21,373 bases of DNA from Candidatus Bipolaricaulota bacterium (GTDB lineage: Bacteria; Bipolaricaulota; Bipolaricaulia; UBA7950; UBA9294), in the NCBI GenBank assembly GCA_030612175.1, contig JAUWOJ010000014.1:1-21373 (forward strand), in the 5' to 3' direction. The position numbers were made by a program, and so were the translations under genes. The notes beneath the pieces were generated by a model. The model made no database searches. It saw only the letters and a list, made by a program, of their open reading frames with translations, and had not been told where the DNA came from. Shown piece by piece: positions 13,571 to 20,862 of the stretch (position 1 is its first letter; the number at the start of each line of letters is the position of its first letter).

Positions 13571-15661
13571 GTGATAGAGCAGCTATCCAGTTATCAGTGG
13601 ATACCTATTCGCTGGATAGAAAAGACGTTGATCGCACGTGTCCTTCTTCCTCTTCCCATACATAAATCCTTTGACTTTCTTGTCCCCCAAAAGCTATCAG
13701 AGGACATGGCTGTCGGAAAACGGGTCAGCGTACGCTTTCGGGACAAGAAGCAGTGGGGGATTGTCGCTGCGCTAGCGGAGAAGAGCAACCATCCAGGACC
13801 ACTGGAGGAGATAGTAGAGATCTCGCGCGGGCCAGCCTTTTCTTCTGAGGCTCTTGGATTTTGCTCTCGTATAGCCGAGCAATACCTTGGGCCAGTGGGT
13901 CTGGTTGCCAATCGCATCCTGCCAACGCGAATAAGCAAACGTGAAGAGTGTTTCTTGTCTATACCACATGACATAGAAAGGATGCTTCCTTCTCTGGAAA
14001 CTCTTTCCAAGCGTGCGCCGCGGCAAGCCGATCTGTTGCGCTACATTCTTGCGCACGGGTCATGCCAAGAAAAAACGTTACGTCAACAGCTGGGCTCAAT
14101 TCACGGAGCGGTGAACCGACTACTAGAGAAGGGACTATTGAGCAAGAGCAGCACACTACATGAAGTGGCGCCAAACAGCCAAGCTGAAGAGACACTCAAT
14201 AAGGCTTCATTACTCAAATACCAGCGATTGCACGCGAAACGGGTTCTATTCTTCTCTGCCAGCCGTTGGCCAGACTATGTTCGTTGGATAGAAAGACAAC
14301 TGCTCACATCCCAGGACATCCTCATTCTTGCCCCCGAGATGTTCCTTGCACAACAACTACACTCTTACCTGCAGGACCACCTCGGAATAGAGATAGGGCT
14401 TTTCCATAGCGGGATTGCTGACGGTCAGAGAGGAAGGGTTTGGGAGCGTGTGAGAAGTGAGGAATTGCGATTTGTCGTTGGTACTCGTTCTGCTCTCTTT
14501 CTTCCGTTTGCGAATTTGGGCCTCATCATTGTGGATGAAGAACAAGACGCAAGTTACAAGCAACAAGAGATGCTTCCTTACTACCATGCACGCCTTGTGG
14601 CGGTAGAGAAAGGTAAAAATAGCCAAACCATATTCGGATCGTCTGCCCCCTCGTTGGAAACATTTCACGCAGCAACACGGGGACAGTTTGGACTCATTCG
14701 CCCCAACAAGAGCAACGAACAGATCAATGTGCGAATTGTGGACATGAACAAGGAGCACGGGGTAGTAAGCAACCCACTCGCCCAGGCAATTGAGCAGGCA
14801 ATCTCCCTAGGCAAAGGATGTCTCTTGGGAGTTAACCGCCGTGGTTATTTTCAGGCTGTTTTGTGTAAGAAATGTGGCCACCCGCTTCGTTGTGAGCACT
14901 GCGGAGTAGCGTTAACTTATCATGTAAAGAAGGCTCAATTTGTCTGCCATAGCTGCGGAAGAAGCTCTGAGAGTATGGTCTGTTCAGATTGCGGCTCACG
15001 CGCCCTTCGCTTTGTTGGCGTAGGAAGTGAACGACTAGAGAACGAGGTAAGGAATCTGTTCCCTCAAGCATCTATCTCTCGGTTTGATCGAGATACGTTG
15101 CTTCCGCGTGAATACGCGGAAGCGATTCAAGAGATCGCCAGCGGGAAGATTGATATCCTGGTTGGAACCCCTGTAATCGCCAAAGGCCCAGTTATCCCTT
15201 CTCTGGGATTAGTGGGAGCAATTGGAGTCGATCGGCTGTTGGCATTCCCTGATTTCCGCGCGGCGGAGAGGACGTATCAATACCTTTCGAATCTGATTGG
15301 CCGTATGGAAAGCGGAACCGCCATAATCCAGACACACTACCCTGACCATTACGCAGTAGTAGCGGCAGCAAGGAGGGATTATGATTACTTCTACGAATCA
15401 GAAATCACTGATAGAGAGAGCTTGTTTTATCCTCCATTTTCCCATCTGGCCCGCGTGATTCTGCATACTAGCGCCTCTGAAGCGCTAATTGAAGTGATGG
15501 ATAGTTTTGAAGTAGAAGCTCTTGGTCCTGCCCCATTTCCAGGCAAAGGAGGCAAAACGCATTTCCTGATTAAAGGAAAATCGGCCAGGAGTGTACGATT
15601 GGCTTGCTTAGCTGCTCGCAAGGCTATTCCCAGTCTAGAGATTGACCTTGACCCAGCATAA
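13571..15661 (+). CDS. priA: PriA-like primosomal protein with degenerate motor
   Basis: A 696-residue homologue of PriA, which restarts stalled replication forks. The N-terminal 3' DNA-end-binding domain (IARVLLPLPIHKSFDFLVP), the downstream LGLIIVDEEQDASYKQQE and PDFRAAERT blocks and the eight-cysteine zinc insert (CxxC pairs from C432 to about C475) identify it. The ATPase is broken: the Walker A block is replaced by SASRWPDY at 229-236 (catalytic lysine to D235), DEEH is DEEQ at 322-325, GSATPS is GSSAPS, and the motif VI QxxGRAGR is NLIGRMES at 574-581. Actinobacterial PriA shows comparable loss. GTG 13571 is chosen because of the -10 box nine bases upstream; a TTG at 13628 is nearer the usual family start. 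It converges on the next gene with one base between. Confidence 0.85.
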   Translation: MIEQLSSYQWIPIRWIEKTLIARVLLPLPIHKSFDFLVPQKLSEDMAVGKRVSVRFRDKKQWGIVAALAEKSNHPGPLEEIVEISRGPAFSSEALGFCSRIAEQYLGPVGLVANRILPTRISKREECFLSIPHDIERMLPSLETLSKRAPRQADLLRYILAHGSCQEKTLRQQLGSIHGAVNRLLEKGLLSKSSTLHEVAPNSQAEETLNKASLLKYQRLHAKRVLFFSASRWPDYVRWIERQLLTSQDILILAPEMFLAQQLHSYLQDHLGIEIGLFHSGIADGQRGRVWERVRSEELRFVVGTRSALFLPFANLGLIIVDEEQDASYKQQEMLPYYHARLVAVEKGKNSQTIFGSSAPSLETFHAATRGQFGLIRPNKSNEQINVRIVDMNKEHGVVSNPLAQAIEQAISLGKGCLLGVNRRGYFQAVLCKKCGHPLRCEHCGVALTYHVKKAQFVCHSCGRSSESMVCSDCGSRALRFVGVGSERLENEVRNLFPQASISRFDRDTLLPREYAEAIQEIASGKIDILVGTPVIAKGPVIPSLGLVGAIGVDRLLAFPDFRAAERTYQYLSNLIGRMESGTAIIQTHYPDHYAVVAAARRDYDYFYESEITDRESLFYPPFSHLARVILHTSASEALIEVMDSFEVEALGPAPFPGKGGKTHFLIKGKSARSVRLACLAARKAIPSLEIDLDPA

Positions 15662-15662
15662 T

Positions 15663-16655
15663 CTAGGTGAGGTGGATCTCTATTGTGTCTTTGTCCTGCA
15701 GTAGGTGATCAGATGGAGCTTTCTGCCCGTCAAACTTTCCCGATCCCCAAATACGCACGTATGCAAGTTTGTCCACAAATTCCCGATGAACTAGCTCAAC
15801 TGCGTCGATAACAGTGCTGCCCAACGCTAGGGTGTATGGCTCCTTCATATCTGGAGGCTTTCCAGGAAGCTTTGTATAGATACGTACGATATTAAGGGCA
15901 GCAAATACCATCTTTCGCAATTCATCCAAGCCATGAGAAGTTAGCGTCGAAGTAGATACAGTTGTAAAGAAAGACGAGCTCTTCTCAAGAAGTCCGCCGT
16001 GATCGAACAAGTCGCCTTTTGTGAGAACGATTCGCCCTGGAATCTCACGGTCATTATTGGCTGCTGTTTCTGCCACTGGGCCCCCCGCCTTAGATTCGAC
16101 AAGGAGGATGTGTCTCTTCTCTAGCAAGGAAAGGATCTCTTGGATTTCCTCGGCAAAGTGTTGTGGATTACGCCCATCGAATACAAGCAGGCAGAGTTCG
16201 CTTTGCCGAATTAGGTCATATATCCACGGATCACCATAGTCACTAGTAATTGGAGGCAAGTCAATGAGCTGAATAGGGGCATCTTGAAAAGCGATCATGC
16301 CTGGGACAGGAAAAACGGTCGAATAAGGATATTCGGCAATCTCGGGGCGGGCATTAGAAAGCGAACCAAGCAAGCTTGATTTCCCGCTGTTTGGCGGCCC
16401 AACAAGTACAGCTTGCCCCGCCCCTTCTCGCTGGATGTTATGCAAAGAGGAACCCTTCCCGTGTCTAAGCTGTGGCTGAGGGTTGCGCAGTTTGGCGATA
16501 CGCCGGGTGAGGTCCGCTCGCATCTTATCTGTCCCCTTGTGCTTGGGGATGGTGGTTAGCATCTCTTCCAGGGCAGCAAGCTTGTCTTGTCTACTTTGCG
16601 CGACGCGAAAGCGGTCTCGAGCCTTCTTGAACTCCGGAGTCAAGTTTGCTGGCAT
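15663..16655 (-). CDS. Obg/DRG-like GTPase with TGS domain
   Basis: A 330-residue GTPase of the OBG/DRG branch. A basic helical N-terminus (1-60, including IPKHKGTDKMRADLTRRIAKL, close to the start of archaeal/eukaryotic DRG proteins) precedes the G domain: G1 GPPNSGKS at 86-93, switch I threonine near 113, G3 DLPP at 132-135 (DLPG in most relatives), G4 TKGD at 212-215 (NKxD in most). The last ~75 residues form a TGS domain, which usually binds RNA or nucleotides. DRG proteins associate with ribosomes, which fits the surroundings; the bacterial role is not known. It appears to have its own promoter and no ribosome site. G4 deviates from consensus, so nucleotide preference may differ. Confidence 0.85.
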   Translation of the reverse strand: MPANLTPEFKKARDRFRVAQSRQDKLAALEEMLTTIPKHKGTDKMRADLTRRIAKLRNPQPQLRHGKGSSLHNIQREGAGQAVLVGPPNSGKSSLLGSLSNARPEIAEYPYSTVFPVPGMIAFQDAPIQLIDLPPITSDYGDPWIYDLIRQSELCLLVFDGRNPQHFAEEIQEILSLLEKRHILLVESKAGGPVAETAANNDREIPGRIVLTKGDLFDHGGLLEKSSSFFTTVSTSTLTSHGLDELRKMVFAALNIVRIYTKLPGKPPDMKEPYTLALGSTVIDAVELVHREFVDKLAYVRIWGSGKFDGQKAPSDHLLQDKDTIEIHLT

Positions 16656-16667
16656 GATTGTCCATCA

Positions 16668-16696
16668 ATGTTAGGCGTAAAGCCTGCTAGTTGCAA
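16668..16696 (-). promoter_or_regulatory. Promoter of the TGS GTPase gene
   Basis: On the minus strand TTGCAA (16696-16691), 17 bases, TAACAT (16673-16668). The -10 ends 12 bases before the ATG, so the mRNA would have a leader of about five bases. The 54-base gap after the preceding gene holds little else. Confidence 0.55.
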
Positions 16697-16709
16697 TTCC
16701 ATCGGACAA

Positions 16710-18170
16710 CTACTCGTTGTGAGGAATCTTTACGGAGCTTCCGCCAATAAACTCTCGAATCATTGCGTCGCCCGGAATAAGATCGAATCCTTCTACAACG
16801 GAGCGATCTAAGCTTGACACCGAGTGCAAGAGCTTCTCCACCCGGGCATGACGAATGTGCGCATCAAGCAGCGAAGTGTATTGAACGAGGTCTCTACTTT
16901 GTGGCCAATGTGTTTCGCTCCCCGAGAAGAACGGCTTCAGCGCAGGAAGATCGAATGGCATTCCTCCATTCACTATGTGATCGGCTAAACCCTTAAGTGG
17001 GATGATGCTAAACAGCTCACCCATACGAACATAGTGCCAATGCAGGACTGTAGAAAGCGGGGGATGATCGCGATGCTTGATGTCGCGTAGCATCCGGCGC
17101 AGAAGGCGGACATCTTCAAATCTGGTCAATCGATTAGTTGTACCATCTCCTTCGTATAGAGGATTCATTGCTTCAATGTACAAGCGGAACATTACCGTAG
17201 GATCGATATGCTCTGTTATCGGCGGGTAAAATCCGTGCAGACAGTCTAGGAGCAGTATTTGACCTGGTTCACGCTGGATCCTTTTTGTGTTTCTGCGTTT
17301 TCCTTCTTTAAAGTCATACACTGGCTTGTCAATAGTTTCTCCATCAAGCAGCGCTCTTAGGTGTTCGTTCAGGAGCTGGATATCAAGCGCCGCCGGTGTT
17401 TCATAATTGCGGTCATTTATCCAGTCAGTTGGGTGCTCTGTCAATGGCCAGAAGTAATCATCAAGATTGAGCATAAGGAACCGTAGACCGCGGTTCTCCA
17501 AACGCTTAGTCAACTTGACTGTTGTTGTTGTCTTTCCTGAGGATGACGGACCGCTGATCCAAATCATCTTGATATCATTGCCAGCATCGATACGAGCTAT
17601 TACCTTGTTTGCTGCCTCATCGAGTGACGACTCGTAGCAGGCAAGAGCATCTTCAATCAGCTGTCCAATTTCTCCACTTTGAACGACCTCGTTCAAATGC
17701 GCTATAGTGTCGCAGTTATGCTGTTGGTTCCATGTTAATAGGAGATTCAGGTACTTGGAAGGATAACCATTTCTTACAAACTGCTCCTCGGTTATGCTCC
17801 CTTCACGCAGCCAGTGATGTCCCCAGCGAAAACAACTGTAAGCATCCGCGGTAATATCGAAACCATAGCTTCTTAGAACGTGCAACACTGTATCCTGGAT
17901 TTCCTCTATGGTTGGAGGGAAGTTCGATACGAGGCGGCGCGGTTCAGCATTTAGACAGATTACAATCAGGTCAGACAGAAACTCGGCAATCCCACTATCT
18001 GCCCCAGTTGCAGCAAATATGCGATCGTTTATTCCTGGCAAGTAGTCCTGATCAAAGCCACGGATTGAATCTGCTGCTCGCCGCAAAGCACGAATGATTC
18101 GCTCCTGGTCAAAGTTAGCCAGGGCATGATTACGCCGCATAACTTTACCAATCTTGTTCACAACTGCCAT
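16710..18170 (-). CDS. ATP-cone / uridine kinase-like fusion protein
   Basis: A 486-residue protein. The N-terminal part (about 9-115) has the pattern of an ATP-cone, the nucleotide-sensing domain best known from ribonucleotide reductases and NrdR (FDQERIIRALRRA at 20-32, IEEIQDTVLHVLRSYG at 88-103). From about 200 a phosphoribulokinase/uridine kinase-type P-loop domain follows, with GPSSSGKTT at 207-215 and LDDYF at 236-240, the latter being a substrate-binding motif of uridine kinases. Thermotoga-type relatives of this kinase usually carry a TGS domain in front; here the TGS domain is in the neighbouring GTPase. Substrate unknown; uridine or another nucleoside or sugar is plausible, with dATP/ATP feedback by the cone as inference. 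No ribosome site precedes the ATG. Confidence 0.8.
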   Translation of the reverse strand: MAVVNKIGKVMRRNHALANFDQERIIRALRRAADSIRGFDQDYLPGINDRIFAATGADSGIAEFLSDLIVICLNAEPRRLVSNFPPTIEEIQDTVLHVLRSYGFDITADAYSCFRWGHHWLREGSITEEQFVRNGYPSKYLNLLLTWNQQHNCDTIAHLNEVVQSGEIGQLIEDALACYESSLDEAANKVIARIDAGNDIKMIWISGPSSSGKTTTTVKLTKRLENRGLRFLMLNLDDYFWPLTEHPTDWINDRNYETPAALDIQLLNEHLRALLDGETIDKPVYDFKEGKRRNTKRIQREPGQILLLDCLHGFYPPITEHIDPTVMFRLYIEAMNPLYEGDGTTNRLTRFEDVRLLRRMLRDIKHRDHPPLSTVLHWHYVRMGELFSIIPLKGLADHIVNGGMPFDLPALKPFFSGSETHWPQSRDLVQYTSLLDAHIRHARVEKLLHSVSSLDRSVVEGFDLIPGDAMIREFIGGSSVKIPHNE

Positions 18171-18179
18171 TCTTATGTG

Positions 18180-18208
18180 ATTATACTGCGAACAGCGTTA
18201 ATACCCAA
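18180..18208 (-). promoter_or_regulatory. Promoter of the ATP-cone kinase, probably leaderless
   Basis: On the minus strand TTGGGT (18208-18203), 17 bases, TATAAT (18185-18180, perfect). The -10 ends nine bases before the ATG at 18170, leaving space for a leader of at most a few bases, and no Shine-Dalgarno is present. Confidence 0.65.
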
Positions 18209-18371
18209 GAACGCTTCACAACACATGAATAGAAGGACCACTTCAAACCAACTTTCCTTCTATGAGATAAGGGACTATCTTACTGCCAGTGGAAAAGCAG
18301 CTTCGATGGCGCAGACTATAGCACTTATCGCTATTGTGGAAGATGAATATGAACTCACAGAGAACACCCAG

Positions 18372-18416
18372 ATAATAAAAAGCTACTCTTTCGTAATTCA
18401 GGGAAAGAGTAGCTTT
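18372..18416 (-). terminator. Intrinsic terminator of the barrel protein gene
   Basis: A perfect 13-base-pair stem (18379-18391 with 18404-18416) with a 12-base loop, followed on the minus strand by TTTTTATTAT. It lies 58 bases after the stop codon at 18475. This is the clearest rho-independent terminator in the window. Confidence 0.9.
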
Positions 18417-18474
18417 CGGACGGAATGCACTTTACTGTTCCATGCACAACACGAACTCGCAGGCTATTGTCCGG

Positions 18475-18948
18475 CTAGAAGTCTATGGAGAAGCCTAGTC
18501 CTGTGTAGAACTTCCAATAGTAGTCTGCGGGCGCTGCTATTGGCCAGAAGATGGCTCCTTCTCCTAAGAGATAGATGTTTGGTGTTACGTTCACCCGCCC
18601 ACCAACGAACGCTTCTACCAAATAGGTCGTTGTTGTCCCCTCCATCTTCATGTGTCCACCGAAGCCCAGATAAGGCACGAATTGAGCATCCTTGCTAGCA
18701 AGGTACCACTTGGCTCTTAGCCCAACTGAAGTGGATGATGTTTGCGTCGCGCCAAAGCCCACGAGGCTTGTCTCAACGACGAAGGCTATACTCATGCTCG
18801 GCGAAAGTTCCGCCTCAGCCTGGAAAGCAAATGACAGGTTCGAAGAACTATCTATGCCGACTCTAGTCTCAAGGCTGGTTGCCTGTCCCATGAACACTGG
18901 CAACATAAGCAATGAGCAGAGGACAATCAAATACGAAACTTTTCTCAT
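18475..18948 (-). CDS. Small exported outer-membrane beta-barrel-like protein
   Basis: A 157-residue protein. Residues 1-23 form a classic Sec signal peptide ending VFMGQA. The mature part of ~134 residues alternates polar and hydrophobic residues in strands separated by G/T/S/N turns (YLGFGGHMKMEG, LVEAFVGGRVNVTPN), and it ends GLGFSIDF with a terminal phenylalanine, the signal read by the BAM machinery. An eight-strand barrel would fit the length. It resembles OmpA/OmpW-like small porins only in general form and I cannot assign a family. AAGGAGG precedes the ATG by about eight bases. The gene is a monocistronic unit with its own promoter and terminator, and it indicates a diderm cell. Confidence 0.75.
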   Translation of the reverse strand: MRKVSYLIVLCSLLMLPVFMGQATSLETRVGIDSSSNLSFAFQAEAELSPSMSIAFVVETSLVGFGATQTSSTSVGLRAKWYLASKDAQFVPYLGFGGHMKMEGTTTTYLVEAFVGGRVNVTPNIYLLGEGAIFWPIAAPADYYWKFYTGLGFSIDF

Positions 18949-18985
18949 CTAAACTACCTCCTTCTCGCTCACTCGCTACTGTTCT

Positions 18986-19014
18986 CGTATAGAAAACTAT
19001 ACTGTATGGGTCAC
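18986..19014 (-). promoter_or_regulatory. Promoter of the barrel protein gene with inverted repeat
   Basis: On the minus strand GTGACC (19014-19009), 17 bases, TATACG (18991-18986); TATAGT (19001-18996) is an alternative -10. A perfect inverted repeat GTATAG-AAAA-CTATAC (18987-19002) covers both -10 boxes and could be an operator. Confidence 0.4.
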
Positions 19015-19095
19015 GTAAAATGAAATGCACTACGGCTGATCCACTTGTAACAATTGGGCGCACAGTAAGAGACACAAGACCCGGGCTTGCCTTAC

Positions 19096-20862
19096 CTATC
19101 TCCCTTGCTTCTTCTGAATCTTAGCCCATGTGTCACGCAGCGTAACGGTGCGATTGAATACAAGTTTCTCCGGCTTTGAGTCAACATCTACGCAGAAATA
19201 ACCCTTGCGCTCGAATTGGTAATGCGTACCTGGTGTTGCTCCAGCAAGGCTTGGTTCCAGTTTGCATTCGCTAAGAACACTAAGAGAGTTTGGGTTTAGA
19301 TTATCTGACCACTGCTGATTTCCCTCAGTCTCGGTAGGATTCTCCTTTGCAAACAGATGCTCATAGAGACGAACATTGGCATCAACCGCGTGTTTGGCTG
19401 AGACCCAATGAAGTGTTGCCCTTACTTTGCGGCCGTCAGGGGAATCGCCACCACGCGTCGCCGGATCATAGGTGCACCGGAGCTCCACTATGTCTCCCTT
19501 TGTATCCTTCACTACATCTGTGCAGGTAATGAAGTACGCGTAGCGGAGCCGTATCTCGCGGCCTTGCGACAGTCGATAGAACTTCTTTACGGGATCCTCC
19601 ATGAAGTCCTCGCGCTCAATGTACAGTACGCTTGAAAAGGGCACGTTGCGAGTACCGGCGCTCTCATCTTCAGGATTGTTGATCGCGGTGAGTTGTTCGA
19701 CTTTGTTTTCGGGGAAGTTGGTGATTACCACTTTTAAGGGATCAAGGACTCCCATAACGCGCGGAGCGCGTCTGTTCAAGTCCTGGCGCAAGCAATGCTC
19801 AAGGAATGCATACTCAACAGTGCTTTCTGCCTTGGATACACCTATGCGTTTGGAGAACTCGCGGATCGCTTCTGGAGTAAACCCACGTCGCCTTAGGCCG
19901 GCAATGGTTGGCATGCGTGGGTCATCCCACCCTTGTACGTGCCCTTCCTTAACCAATTGCAGAAGCAGCCTTTTGCTCATTACAGTGTAGGTTAGAGCCA
20001 GGCGAGCGAACTCAATCTGGCGAGGATGATAAATGGCAAGTTGATTTAAGTACCAATCATAGAGTGGACGATGATTCTCGAACTCCAGAGTGCAAATAGA
20101 ATGCGTGATTCCTTCGATTGAATCGGATTGGCCATGCGCCCAATCGTACATTGGATAGATGCACCACTTGTTTCCAGCGCGATGATGTGAAGCATGCAGG
20201 ATGCGATACATGATGGGATCGCGCATGTTTAGATTGGGATGGGCCATGTCAATCTTAGCTCGCAAGGTCTTGGCGCCATCCGGAAACGCACCATCGCGCA
20301 TGCGGCGGAAGAGATCGAGATTCTCCTTAACAGACCGGTTACGGTATGGACTATCCTTCCCTGAAGGTGTGATGACTTTGCCTTCACTCTGAATTGCTTT
20401 CCCACGATATTCGCTTATCTGCTCGGACGAAAGATCGCATACGTATGCCTTGCCGTCTTTGATCAGTTTACATGTCCACTCATATAGCTGATCGAAATAA
20501 TCAGATGCATAATACTCTGGATCTTCCCAATCTACCCCAAGCCATCGAAGATCCTGTTTGATCGATTCGACGTATTCGCTCTCTTCCTTTTCTGGGTTCG
20601 TATCATCGAAGCGCAAGTTGAATTTGCCACCAAACTCCTTGGCAATTCCGTAGTTTAGCAGAATGCTTTTGGCGTGGCCGATATGAAGGTAGCCGTTTGG
20701 CTCTGGTGGGAAGCGCGTGTGTATCCGTCTGTCGTTCTTGCCTGCCTGTAAGTCGGTGACAATAATCTGGCGAATAAAATCTAGAGGTGTATCGTTGTTA
20801 GGTCTAGTTGCATTGAACTCCCTGCTATTAGCATTGCGAACTACTGAGTTGCCGTTGTTCAT
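19096..20862 (-). CDS. glnS: Glutaminyl-tRNA synthetase
   Basis: A 588-residue class I synthetase that charges tRNA-Gln directly with glutamine. The HIGH motif is HIGH at 60-63 within PPEPNGYLHIGHAK, and the KMSKS loop is VMSKR at 294-298, the form typical of GlnRS. GlnRS-specific blocks such as RFDDTNPEKE, MYDWAHGQSDSIEGITHS and the anticodon-binding beta-barrels near the C-terminus (KLVFNRTVTLRDTW) separate it from GluRS. I chose the ATG at 20860-20862, with AAGGGAG seven bases upstream, over the TTG at 20880. GlnRS is patchy in bacteria and generally traced to transfer from eukaryotes; most bacteria use GluRS plus amidotransferase. Confidence 0.96.
   Translation of the reverse strand: MNNGNSVVRNANSREFNATRPNNDTPLDFIRQIIVTDLQAGKNDRRIHTRFPPEPNGYLHIGHAKSILLNYGIAKEFGGKFNLRFDDTNPEKEESEYVESIKQDLRWLGVDWEDPEYYASDYFDQLYEWTCKLIKDGKAYVCDLSSEQISEYRGKAIQSEGKVITPSGKDSPYRNRSVKENLDLFRRMRDGAFPDGAKTLRAKIDMAHPNLNMRDPIMYRILHASHHRAGNKWCIYPMYDWAHGQSDSIEGITHSICTLEFENHRPLYDWYLNQLAIYHPRQIEFARLALTYTVMSKRLLLQLVKEGHVQGWDDPRMPTIAGLRRRGFTPEAIREFSKRIGVSKAESTVEYAFLEHCLRQDLNRRAPRVMGVLDPLKVVITNFPENKVEQLTAINNPEDESAGTRNVPFSSVLYIEREDFMEDPVKKFYRLSQGREIRLRYAYFITCTDVVKDTKGDIVELRCTYDPATRGGDSPDGRKVRATLHWVSAKHAVDANVRLYEHLFAKENPTETEGNQQWSDNLNPNSLSVLSECKLEPSLAGATPGTHYQFERKGYFCVDVDSKPEKLVFNRTVTLRDTWAKIQKKQGR

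Larger units (their letters stand above)
18171..18474. other. Intergenic region, 304 bases
   Basis: It holds the divergently placed promoter of the ATP-cone kinase and the terminator of the barrel protein gene. A plus-strand frame beginning with ATG 18225 reads plausibly for about 50 codons but then runs through the terminator hairpin and antisense to the next gene, so I do not call it a gene. Confidence 0.6.

Noticed and set aside
18126..18698. 190-codon plus-strand open frame
   Set aside because: It passes through a strong terminator hairpin and lies antisense to the well-supported barrel protein gene. The first ~50 codons after ATG 18225 look plausible but lack a ribosome site.
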